From Macropodus opercularis (lineage: Eukaryota > Chordata > Actinopteri > Anabantiformes > Osphronemidae), in assembly GCA_030770545.1 (NCBI GenBank), contig CM061104.1, positions 9,247,001 to 9,311,000 on the forward strand: DNA of 64,000 nucleotides, written 5' to 3'. The notes beneath the pieces were generated by a model. That model was not told the DNA's origin. It did no database searches and saw nothing but the letters and a program-made list of their open reading frames with translations. Positions 37,886 to 50,100 of this stretch are shown piece by piece. Each line of letters opens with the position of its first letter. Position 1 is the stretch's first letter. The position numbers and the translations under genes are program-made.

Positions 37886-38676
37886 AAGGGTTGTGGGAGA
37901 CGGGGGACGCCTCTCCTGGTGAGATGGTGTTGTGTGAGGGGCAAACAGTTATTGGATGCCTGTTATTAACTTGTTTAAAAAGAATAAGGGACTACATTTA
38001 AAAAAAAAAAAAAAAAGAACAAGTTTACCGATCCCCTTTTTTTATTAGTATTTTGTCCATGAAATTTCCGGAGGTTATTTTTCAGCTTGGTAACAGTTTA
38101 TTTTGTTATAAATTCGTTTTTTTAATTATTTTTTTCACTGCTAAAAGATCGTCATGCCAAACAATGGCTTTTTCAAGTACAGTGCTTGAGTAATTAAATG
38201 ACGAGCACTTGTTAAAAAAATCCAGGGCAGATGTTTTAGATTCTTTTCTTTTCCCTCCAACGTTGTTCTGACTGCATGTTTTTGATCAGGGGGAAACCAG
38301 AAGAAGCACCTAGCCCTGGTCAGTGAGGTCAACTAATTCACGTGAAATCCGTGTTTGGGTCTTTTTTTTTTTTGCTTTTGTTTTACAGTCTTCTCTCCAG
38401 TTGTAGCTGCCTTTTGACCTGAAAGTGCAGAATGCATGAGCTCATGTTATTTTGAGCAGGGGGTTATTTATCTACAGAAGGAAGGCCTGAGAGAACCAGT
38501 GACAATTGTTCGGCCACTTGAAGCGCTTCGCTTTAGTAGCCACATTTGAGGTGAACTCGGGTCTTGTTCAAGCTCATATTCATGATTATATGAGCCTGGG
38601 ATATATATAGATATATATACATATATTTAAATATATACAATGGTATATTTGATTTAGCTCAGGGTTCAGTGACAAA

Positions 38677-38682
38677 AATAAA
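38677..38682 (+). terminator. Candidate proximal poly(A) signal of lpcat1
   Basis: Canonical AATAAA about 790 nt past the stop codon. Confidence 0.4.
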
Positions 38683-41530
38683 AAGTTAAACTTGTATGAT
38701 GTCATTTTTGACACTCGCTGGGTTGTGTGCATGTTGTTTTCTTACTTCAGAGCTTTCAGCCCACTCATATATATATATATAATGTCAACAGTTATTCAGG
38801 TTGGCAGATCTTTGCTTTTTGTTTTAAACACAACGTGGACCAAAAATGCACTAAGTAATTTAATGCCACCTCTCGTGTTTGTTCTGTCCCGTTCACTCAG
38901 TGGTGCAATGGCTTTCAGGAACAGCCTCACAATGTGTGACCCTTGAGAGAGCATTTAGTCCGGTGTCGTGTTTGGGCTTTCCGTGGGCCAGACCCGACCA
39001 CCTCACTTTCTGCATAACACCACTACACACTTTGAATCATTCCTCCACCGTTCATAGCACATTACTACTGTTCCAGTTTGTTTTGAGATCTGAATAATGC
39101 AGCGTTTGACCGTTAATCAGTTGTACGTTGGACCATCACCCTAATATTCTGATGTGCATGTTTAAATATATGAACAGAGGCATGTTTTTAAAAGGTCCAG
39201 ACACCTTTTGCATCTAATCACATCCAAGTCTGGGAAAATGTCCAGCTGTTGTAATATTGTACCTTGTTTTACGTGTTTGATAATGGAGGTTAAAATTGGC
39301 CCAAAATACTCGTCGTTGAAAAGCCTCCGTATTTATAATTATACGTGACACAGAGGTACATTTCAAATAGAACTAAAATGAATAATGTGTTGGCGTTATC
39401 TCAAATCAGGCAAACAGTGGGGTGTTCATTGGCGTTTGGTTGACTTTTTATCCAGTGTTCTTTTCTTTCTTTGTCTCTTAATCAGAAGTTACAATCACGT
39501 GACCCTTTATGATGTCTGCTATTACTATTATCTACTTCTATTGGTGATGGCACAATGATGCTCACTTCAATCATTTGCTTACAACTGAGGTTTTTTTTCT
39601 TTCTTCCTTTCTAACAGCAAACACAAATGAGTCGAGATGTCTACATAATGTCATTAATATAGATGAGCTTTTAAAGGGAAAACAGCTACGGAGCAGAATG
39701 GAACCATTTATGAACAATTTAACTTTTTACATTTCTGTTTTAACTTGTATGTATATGGCATCAGTTTTTTTTGTTTTTTTTTATATATTATCTCAATCAC
39801 GTCAGCAAGCTTCACATCCTCCTCATGTTCATGTCCATGCATACTGTACATGCATCCCTGTTATGGCTTTCAGTGAAGCAATATTCCACATCGTTTAAGC
39901 CTTCTCAAGACTTATGCTTACAAAGAGTTCTGATATGTATTTTGAATATTCCAAATGCAGGTCATTTTGTGAATTTTTGATATACGTATATGAATGATTT
40001 TTATTTTCACTGCCACGACAGAGATCTGTGATCTTCTCTCCTCTGCAGATTGTATTACTAGTAAAAATGAGCCAGTTTATTTCTTTGTATAAAACTGCAG
40101 TAGTTTTTTTTTTCTGTATTCCTCCTACACAGTGTAAAGTTTATTATATTATTGTTACCACTGAGTTGAGTGCTTAGAAACAAAATGCAGATTTCATATG
40201 GAAACCGATAGCCTTGAATCTAGAGATTTTTATGCTAAAGAAGAGAATGTATAGACAATCCTGTCACAATCAGAAGCTACTGAAAACTGATCCCGTGGAC
40301 GTTTTTTAATGAAATCATGGTTTTCAAATGTAAACTTCTTCTCCTGTCTGTCTCTCTGTCGCACATGTGTTTGACGCGTGCAGGTTGAACTAAGCAGTGT
40401 GAGTGTATACAAAGTGTGAGGCCTCGAGGTGATCTCTGCCACCACATGACGGGCCGCGTCACACAGAAGCTCCAGACTGTACGCGCACATAACGCAACAT
40501 TTGATATGGTATTTAGTATTGCCCCCTTACTGTTTAAATTATTTGTGTTTGTGCACTTTAGATTATTTTCTTTAGTTTTTTAAGAAACATAATTTGTTGT
40601 AAAACACATTAATTTCTATCACCTATAGTTTTTGTTTGAATCTGAATTTCAACTATAATGTGAGTACAGAGGTATATGAGGGAAGACGAGCGAAACCTGT
40701 CCCGTCATTTCTTTTTTCTGTTTAGAATTGAGTTTAAACAGACCTTGTTGTTGGGTTTTTTTTTCTGCTTTGTCTCAGGATTGGTGAACCTTTGTAGCGT
40801 GACTTGGTAAGTTTTGTAGGACTGTACACATTTGAATGACTTAAACTTGATTGCACAGTGGAATGGATAAGTATTACATGTACTCCAGAGTAATGTGACA
40901 ACAGGTGGTTAACTGTAGGAGTCGACCTTACTGTCGACGTGTAAATAGGTTCTGACTGGTACAAAGAATGAATATTACAAAACCTGCCCCTAAAATGTGC
41001 TGATCCAGAGCAACCCCTCATGGTGTTGATTTGTCTTTCTTTTTTTAAATGGACATTTCCCTTTTTAAAGTCTAAAAGATGATAAACTTCATCATCAGGC
41101 CAAATGTTTGCATATGTACATAATAATTCTGCGTTGGCTCCATTTGAAATTACTGGGCGCGTTCCTTCTCATGTGATTCACATAATTTCAGAAACCTTAG
41201 TAAAGGTGAATCTCATGTTTCAATGTAAACCCGCGGAAGAAAAACTCGTACTTATGCTACTGCTGCCTGCGCTTCACAGTTTGTCCAGCAGTGAGCTTAA
41301 GACGAAAGACTTGTCCTCATAGTGGCGCAGTGTCGTCTTTCTGATGGCTCGCTGTCCGTGGACCACCAAACTGAACTCTGTAGCTTTACTTCCTGTCTTT
41401 GTTTTCTATACTCTGCAAGTCTTATTTTGATAATGCATTTTGATGATGAAGAGTCATTACTGCAAGCTACTTTGAACGTGTCTGTTCGGGACTGCTATGA
41501 TATAACTTGTTAATGTGACTCTTGGATTGA

Positions 41531-41536
41531 ATTAAA
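41531..41536 (+). terminator. Candidate distal poly(A) signal of lpcat1
   Basis: ATTAAA followed within about 20-70 nt by GT-rich sequence (41557-41600). It would give a 3' UTR of about 3.7 kb. Confidence 0.4.
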
Positions 41537-41560
41537 ACAGAAACCTTAACGCACATTTGT

Positions 41561-43299
41561 GTTACCGTCGTGCTTGGTAGTGTCTGACTGTGTTGTATGA
41601 GCTGTGTCCAGTGTTCAAATTGAAATAACTCAAACATTCATACACTTCCTTACCTGCTAGTTTGTTGCACCAACGGCGCCCTCGTGAGGTAAGTCAGCAG
41701 ATTGCAGACCTTTTGTTTTTCAACGTTGTATCAAGCATGTTTTATGTTATTTATGTTGTGTTTATTTATTATTTGTGTGCGGAATCATCCTTCTTGTTTG
41801 AGAGAAAATTCACTAGATCACAAACAATAGATCCAACATAATCACTGCTAAAGTCTTTGGTCATCAAGTTATTTACTTCAATTCCTTTTCTGTGATCTTA
41901 GTTAAAAGTTTCAGTTTTGATGAGCTGAGGCTGAATGTATTTGCATGTGAACTAGTATGTGCCTCTGTTTCTTTCTCTTTTTGTGTAGCCTGTGACACAC
42001 ACTCACCTTCAGCCCATCAGGTGAATCCACCTGCTTTATATGCTGCTTATAACAACTTCAAACTGGTGTCTCCAACTTCATCCCCATCCTTCACCCACTT
42101 ATATATGTTGCTTTGCTTTCTGTGCTCCACTTGTCTTCTGTACAGTTAATGCAGTGAATGTGAGTGGCTTCAGCTCTACAGGCCTTACTGTTGGAAACAA
42201 TGAAACCAGGAAAGAGGTGAGGTCTTCCTCGTGTGCTTCTCCCGTATCTTCCTTGCCACCTCCCTTTTCTCTGGGTCTCAGCTGTTGCATTTATGAAAAC
42301 AAGGCACTCGATTATGTTCACCGCATCGTTGTCTGGGCTCGATTGGATACCCCATACGTCCAGCAGGCCAACGTCAACAAAACAATTTGGCACACGAGGC
42401 CTGAGGCGGCTGACGGATGGCTGTACTTTCAAGGTGTGCGCACGGTGGCGTCATTGGGGATTAGTGGGCAATTGATCATAATGATTGGCTTGCAAACAAC
42501 AAATCACTGTGGACGCGAGGGTCATAACTTTGTCCGTGGGGGCCGAGCTGATTAGGTTATTTAATGCTTGACTTCGGTTTTGGTTGACTTCGAAATGGGA
42601 GAGATCTGGTGTCAGGATTGATTGAGTTTAGTCCCAATGGACGTTACAGGTAATGAGATTTCTGCCGATTGACAGGCCAGCTGGTAGAGAGGTGGGTCCC
42701 TGGACTCGTGTTAGAGGTGGAGCAAGAGTGAAATGATCATATTTCAATCACAATCTGGTAATAGCTTTTTGATAAGAGTGTGTTTAACTTATACGTTGCC
42801 AAAGTCAGATAACATAGGTCTTAAATTAACATTTGACCACTTTTTGGAAAATTTTTGCAGATCAGTTTCTTGCTCGTTCGTAAGCCTTGGTAAAGAAAGA
42901 TAAGCGTATGTTATGCAGTGTATACCTACGTGATAATTGATACACTGATTGTAAAATGGCTACGCAGTCTTCCAGCAGCATGTAAGATGAGAAAATATGC
43001 AATGACAGGAGAAAGGAGAGAAGGAACTGAAGAGGCTCGGGTGAGGAGGGAGGGAGGGGACTGACGGTGATGGGGGGGTGTTACTGATTGTCTCTCATAT
43101 TTCAAGAGTGGTCCTGCAGAGTGATCTCCATACCAGACCACAGGGTGCGCTGGTCTCTGTGTGCCGTCACTGGAACCAAGGAGGGTCACACTTTACCAGT
43201 TCTCTCATCTTTGGGTTTTTTTTTTCCTCCCTTATCTGCTGTTTTGCTGTCCGTCCGTCTCTCTCACCATCTTTGCTGCAGTCTGGGACAGAGTTGAAC
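41561..43299. other. Intergenic region lpcat1-slc6a3
   Basis: About 1.7 kb. It contains a partial CTCF-like motif on the minus strand (41676-41689) and an unusually long open frame of 171 codons (42040-42555) that matches no family I recognise. The distal part should include the slc6a3 promoter. Confidence 0.5.
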
Positions 43300-43410
43300 T
43301 AACCTGCGTGAATATGGTCAGCTTGATTTCGCAGCACACTGAAGAGCTTCACGGGAATTAAAGTGTCTAAACTGACGACTGTAAGAGTTTTCACCTGCCA
43401 TCTATCAAAG
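43300..43410 (+). other. Probable non-coding exon 1 of slc6a3
   Basis: The segment ends in CTATCAAAG followed by a strong GTGAGC donor at 43411. A good acceptor (pyrimidine tract then CAG at 44071-44073) lies just before the exon holding the start codon. Vertebrate SLC6A3 genes have a non-coding first exon. The 5' boundary given is arbitrary. Confidence 0.4.
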
Positions 43411-44142
43411 GTGAGCGTTTAATTTCTGCAAAGATCTTTTATTACACACTAAGAACAATTTCTTTTACTGATGCCATTTTAGCAGGATGGATGCAACCTG
43501 TTGACACGTATTTCAAAGCGTAAAGCTAGTCTTTTATTTATTTTTATATATATAGTTTTATAGTTTATAGTTGTTGAATAAGGTTTGGTTTAAATGATAT
43601 CAGAATTTTAAAGACTGTGAATGTAAAAAAAAATGTGTGTACAATGTTTAAAAGATCACATTTATGTAGTCATGAAATTTCTTTATAGTAACAATGCAAT
43701 TAATTTCTGATAATGATAATTTTAGTGCAAAATCTGAGCAAAATACTGTGAACATGATGCTGCGTTTAGACGAGGGTTGTAGACGCTGTGTCACATCTGT
43801 CAGCAAAATGGCGATCAACAAGTGTGGATTGAGATGAGCCCACCGCGATGGCCTTGATGAGACCCCCCCACCGCTCGGCCATTGCTCTCAGCTCTGTACA
43901 TATTTGTGACGCAAGCGTGTTTTAGGACGTTTGTATTTTAAAGTCATAAGAAGTCACTGTTGAGTTGCTGTTTCCTTCTTCATTTACCATGAAGTCGATA
44001 ATACGTTGCCTTTCCCTTTGTTTTCCTTCATTGTCCGCTCAGCAGCTGCATTTCCTCTTCTTTCCTCTTCCAGGCTAATCTGCTTTTCATCTTCTAAAGT
44101 CTGTGCAGCTCTCTGTGCCAACAGAGAGTCTTAATCGGCCCG

Positions 44143-47100
44143 ATGTCCTCAGTCGTAGCCCCAGAGAAACCCACCTCCAACACCATGGGACCCAAAGAGG
44201 TCAGTGTGACCATTCAGACTAGTTCAGAAAAAGATATATCAGATTAAACAAATGAACCTTTGAACTTTTAATTTATGCTTTTTTTTCTAAACAAATAATA
44301 AATGAATAAATAAAAAGCTTCAGCTCATGATGTTTATTTATTTATTGTCTGCCGTGAGTGGGAAGTGTTATTTATATATATATATATACACGCGTATATA
44401 GAATATTACAATGATGACAGAAATGAGCCATGGTAAATAAAAAAAAGTTTATCTGTTGTATGTTGTTAACTTCGTGACCCTGAAGGTGGAGCTCATCCTT
44501 GTGAAGGAGCAGAACGGGGTTCAGTTCACCTCGACCACCCTAGTGGCTCCGCCTCAGACCACCCCCGGTGGAGAGGAGGAGAGGGAGACTTGGGGGAAGA
44601 AAATCGACTTCCTCCTCTCCGTCATAGGGTTCGCTGTGGACCTTGCCAACGTCTGGCGATTTCCCTACCTGTGCTACAAGAATGGAGGAGGTGAGACGGA
44701 GGAAGTGTTACAACGGGACGCCATCCATTAGACGGCAGATCAGGACAGACGATAAAAGACTTTAAGTTAAAGTTAAATCTGGCTTAACAGAACAAATTGA
44801 AAACTGTTTTGTCCCCAAGCTGCTCTGCTGTAAATAAGAGCAAACACGCGCACGTGTTTCAGACCTTTATTTATGCTGGCTGCTCTTTTTTTCTTCCTCC
44901 GACCCTTTACAGAGATCAAAATACAGGGAAAACCACCACAGCTGCTCCGAATAGATTAGCTCCAACAATCACTGCCACTAATTATGGCTGTTTAACATAG
45001 AGCTCTCATTATGTTTAAGAGCTGTAAATGATACTGTGGCCGTGGTTTAGGCTGACACGCTGCTCTGTCTCCAAATCCTGCATGTTGTCATATTTAGAAA
45101 CGTATCAATCAGTTTTGTTTTATGAATCTTGACTTGTTTGTATTTGAGTATTTTTTTTTTTACACCAAACGCTTCTTTTCTGTTCAGGTGCTTTCTTGGT
45201 GCCATACCTGTTCTTCATGGTGATAGCAGGCATGCCTCTCTTCTATATGGAGCTGGCTGTGGGACAGTACAACAGGGAGGGGGCAGCAGGAGTGTGGAAG
45301 ATCTGCCCCATATTTAAAGGTAGGACTACGGGTCGTAGAGCTCATGTCGAGACATGTGAACGCTGGCCGACGCACACATGCAGACGTGCTTTGCTAACAC
45401 CTGCACGGCCGCACAGGAAGGCTCGTGCGTGGCTCTCCACCTGCCTACGCGCCTGTCCGCCTGATAATATACTTCCTCTAACATCCACGTGCCTCTCCAT
45501 CGGCTTTTCTTCCCACTTGCCGGTCTCTTTTGTCTGCTTGTCTCTGTGTTGAGCAAGCGACAGGCATTATTTATCCAGCCCAGAACACCAGGTTCTGCTG
45601 GCACTCGGATGGAAAGCACATGAAAATTGGGCTTTTAGACTGTGGTCCTGATTGTTGGAATCCTTCTGTCAGACAGTGGCAGGTAACGCTCTGTACGCGT
45701 GCTTTTTAACACATCAATAGACAAAGCACAGATTAGGAGGATGTCATCCAGACGCACTGATGGAGAAACAAACGTTAAGACCAAGGCACGTTTCTAAGTC
45801 TTTGTGCCACCTTGTGCTTTTTATCCAGGTTCCAGGCTGTGGTTCTATCTGTTATTGTAATACGTCATGATCTCATTTTTTTATGTGATATAACTTTGCT
45901 ATATCTGTGTGTATGGTTGAAGCTGGCCAACCTCTTTCAGTATATGCGTAATGTATCATATTTTTGTGCCTCCTCAGTGTGTGTGCGAACATGTGCCGTC
46001 TGTCAGAGACCACACTGAACATGCTGACATTCTAATCACACGCTTCACTCTCTCTCTCCTTCTCGCTCTCTCTGTCTCTCAGCGGGGGGATAACAGTAAT
46101 TATTCAAATACACACATACACATGCCCATATTGACAGTAATTATTCTGATCAACAAGCTGGTTTCCTCTCAGGATCAATGCATTTGAAGAGGAGACGGGC
46201 AGACGGCGAGATAGCATGGGCCGCATGCGGCGCTAATAAGAGGCATCTCCCCGGACAAATATCACATCCACATTACAAAGGAATCAATAAAGCACAGTCG
46301 TGGTCGTGTCTTTCTCAGAAAAGGTTAACAAGTTATTCCAGCCTCAGAAGACTGGACATTGTCACACATTTACAGGAAAGGGTAGATGTGTTGATAATTA
46401 AAGCGTGAAGAAGTAATGTTTAGAAGTTGCTTTGCCTCCTGTGACACTGCAGACACGAATCCCAGACTACTGTACGCGTACTAAGAGAGGTTTTGCTTTC
46501 TGGTTTGTGTTGCTGTGCAGAAATCTGCTGTTTGTCTGAATGTCATTGTTCAACGTATTACTGTTTCCCTAAACAGGTGTTGGCTTCACAGTGATCCTGA
46601 TTTCCCTGTATGTTGGTTTCTACTATAATGTCATCATCTCCTGGGCTCTGTTCTACCTCTTCTCCTCCTTCACTGGAGAGCTTCCCTGGGTCCACTGCAA
46701 CAACACCTGGAACACGCCGAACTGCTCCGACTGGGCTGACAACAGTTCAGTCGGTGACATTTACAAGGCCACACCTGCTCAGGAATACTTTGAGTGAGTT
46801 GGCCTCAACTTCCCGACTTCAAAACCACAATGTTTCATTCAAATACTCTTTTTGAGGTTTTGCTTAGCAGGATACAATCTGGCCTTTGTTCAACTACTGA
46901 AAGAAGAACCAAGTGAGTCGACAGAACAATTTGGCTTCTACTGAATAACTAAAGTTAATTCGAACGTGTCACTACTATGTTATAAAATAAAACCACAACA
47001 GAAAGAAGTGAAGAAGTTATTTTTCCGGCCACGAACATCAGGCCTGTAGCGCGTGCATTTAACCGTCTCATGCAGAGGACCAGGTGTCCCCAGATTCAAC

Positions 47101-50100
47101 ATGTGACGGGTTGTTTTGTTGTGACAGTCGAGGTATTTCATGCGTGCTAGTCGAGATGGCGTCATGCTATTTACCCAGAACCACCTGCAGACAATTTGAA
47201 CACTGGCTGATCTAATTCCATCGGCTCTATTAGGCTGCCGGTTGAATGATCTGAGCCAAATTTTCAGCGATGTTCAGTGATTTCAGGTCTCATGACATAT
47301 CTGACATGATAAACCAAGCAAACCCGGCGCCTTTTACTGCAGCTGCTGTTTCTGTCCTAGCAAACAGTTTGGATCTTTGAGCCCATTTGATGGTTTTACT
47401 TTACTTTGTCTTTAAAGACAGATTGTCACAGTTTCATTGTATTGACATCAATTTATTACCCATGAACCTAAGTTAACATCTCACCAAGTGGCTTTTGCTG
47501 CCTGCTCCTAAGCACAGACAGGATGGAGGATGTGAATCCTGATCTCTCTCTCTAACGCTAATGCCCTTTGTACACCCACCATACAGCTCAACAATTTCCT
47601 GTTTCCACCATCTCTACTGCTGGTAACTTTGTAAATGTTTAATATTTTAATATGTATCTGGATCGAGCAGCGTTGTAAAGCACACACCTGTTGAATGTGT
47701 TGCAGATGTTATGATGAGGCCACTTCCATTCACTATAACTGGTGACTCTGAGGTTTTGTCGTCATTTGAATGTTCTCCTTGCTTAGACGAGCGGTGCTGC
47801 ACATCCAGGACAGTAATGGTATTGATGACCTGGGTCGTCCACGCTGGCAGTTGACTTCCTGCTTAGCTGTGGTGATAGTCCTCCTATACTTCAGCCTCTG
47901 GAAGGGAGTCAAGACCTCTGGCAAGGTGGGGAATGAAGCAGCAGCCGCGTTTCTTTAACGGGAAACCTTTCACTTTAATTGTTATGTCACGGCTCTGAAC
48001 GCGTATATGAATGCGTATTTCGCTCTATCTTGGAAGGTTTGTCTTTGTGAATTTATCCGTGTGCGTGTGTCTCCTCTGTCTAAATGTGCGTGTGATCCCT
48101 TTCAGGTTGTTTGGATCACAGCCACCATGCCCTATGTGGTCTTGACTGTGCTGCTGCTCCGCGGGGTCACTTTGCCTGGAGCCATCGATGGCATTAAGGC
48201 CTACCTCTCTGTGGACTTCCTGAGGCTTTGTGATGCCAAGGTGATTGTCGATGTGTGAGTGGTGCCGGTGCCAAAAGAGAACAAAAGTCAACCATTGCTC
48301 CTTGAAAACAGTGTCTCAAGCCATTATGAGGGAATGCTTTGAGGTTTGATGTTTCATTTTTGAAGATCCAGCCTCAGCCTCATGTCATGCTAACGTGCAA
48401 AGCTAAACGTGATCCATCATAACATACGGACACCTGCAATGGGTTGCAGGTCAACATTAATATTGCAACCACTTTCCAATATTTTCCTCATCTGTTGAAT
48501 CAACTATTACATGTTTTAACAATAGTTTTTTTTACCAGGCACCAAGGAGCTCAATAAGTCCCTGCAGGACTAAATGGCTCCGTTATGGAGAATGAGAGGA
48601 CAACCAAGAAGGAGAGCGACACAGAGATGCATGGGAGCGATTGGAGAATTAGATTAGATAGATGCATGGAGCAGTAATTTGCAAAATTACCCCCCGTATT
48701 CACAAGCGTCTTTCATCTACTGCAGTTGAATGAGTTTCCTGCAATTATCCCTAATAATGGCTTTTTTTCCCCTCCTGTGCTTTTTGTTTGCCGCTTCACA
48801 CAAGTGTGCTTGTTCTGTCGCTCCCCAGGTCTGGATTGAGGCAGCGACACAGATCTGTTTCTCTCTGGGAGTGGGGTTTGGTGTGTTGATTGCCTTTTCC
48901 AGCTACAACAAATTCAGCAACAACTGTTACAGGTAAAAGCCACACGCGGAGAGAGGCAGGAGGGGATTTACAGGGACTGACGGCCACAACGCCAGTCACA
49001 GCTGTTTGAAACCCCCTCAGCATCCTCTTGTAGCTTTTCTTCTTATTTCTGCTAACGTGACACTGTCCACCCTTTTTATTTCATTTTGTTCCCTGTTGAT
49101 TCAGAGACGCCATCATCACCAGCTCCATCAACTCTTTAACGAGTTTCTTCTCCGGCTTTGTCGTCTTCTCCTTCCTTGGGTACATGTCATACAAGCACAA
49201 CGTGGCCCTGGACAAGGTTGCCAGAGACGGTATGGCATCACTGGTTCATTTTCTGTATTAACGTGTGCATGTTTCAGCACATGTTGAGTTGTCTCCGTTG
49301 AAATCAACGTATGAGCTGAATCAGCTTAAATCACAGTGTTTTTCTTTCAACTGTTCTTTTTTTCTGTACGGATGCCGCTTCCCTGGTAAACGCTCTAAAT
49401 GTGTGTGTCTCGTGCTACGTGGTCCTTCTCCTTCCTGTTCAGGCGCCGGGTTGGTGTTTGTCATTTACCCAGAAGCTATTGCAACTTTACCTGGGTCGTC
49501 TGTGTGGGCGGTGATCTTCTTCATCATGCTGCTGACGCTGGGCATCGACAGCGCTGTGAGTACGCAGCCACTCGCACGTATCCCCATGTGATGTTAACCG
49601 CACAGTAACATTTTTTGTTGTTATAATAATCAAAATGGCAGCTTTCCTCCAGTGACCTCCTGTTCTGGAGGTTGCGTTACGAGGTAATAATGAAGCACTA
49701 GCCGTCTCGTTCACTCTGATGTGTTTGCTGCAGATGGGTGGGATGGAGTCTGTGATCACAGGACTGATCGATGAATTCAAGTTCCTACATAAGCATAGAG
49801 AGCTGTTCACTCTCTTCATTGTTGTGGCCACCTTCCTCATATCCCTCTTCTGTGTTACAAATGTGAGTACGAGACGTTTATAGTACCAAAGACTGACAAT
49901 GGTACTAATGCGAGGACAGAGCGATGTGGAGATTCAAAGAACCGAGCATTAAGAATAACTGTCACGTCTTGTTACAGGTTGTCACTGTAACCTGTTTTCT
50001 TTGTCTGTCCAGGGTGGGATGTATGTGTTTACTCTGCTGGACCACTTTGCGGCAGGAACATCGATTCTTTTTGGAGTGCTTATTGAAGCCATCGGCATCG

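Larger units (their letters stand above)
37886..41560 (+). other. Probable lpcat1 3' UTR
   Basis: AT-rich DNA without a further exon. It follows the lpcat1 stop at 37883-37885 and includes a poly-A run (about 38000-38016), TA-rich microsatellite patches (38598-38640, 38769-38780) and two candidate poly(A) signals, AATAAA at 38677-38682 and ATTAAA at 41531-41536. The distal one is followed by GT-rich sequence typical of a cleavage-stimulating element. Which is used, and whether the transcript spans the whole stretch, cannot be decided here. Confidence 0.5.
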
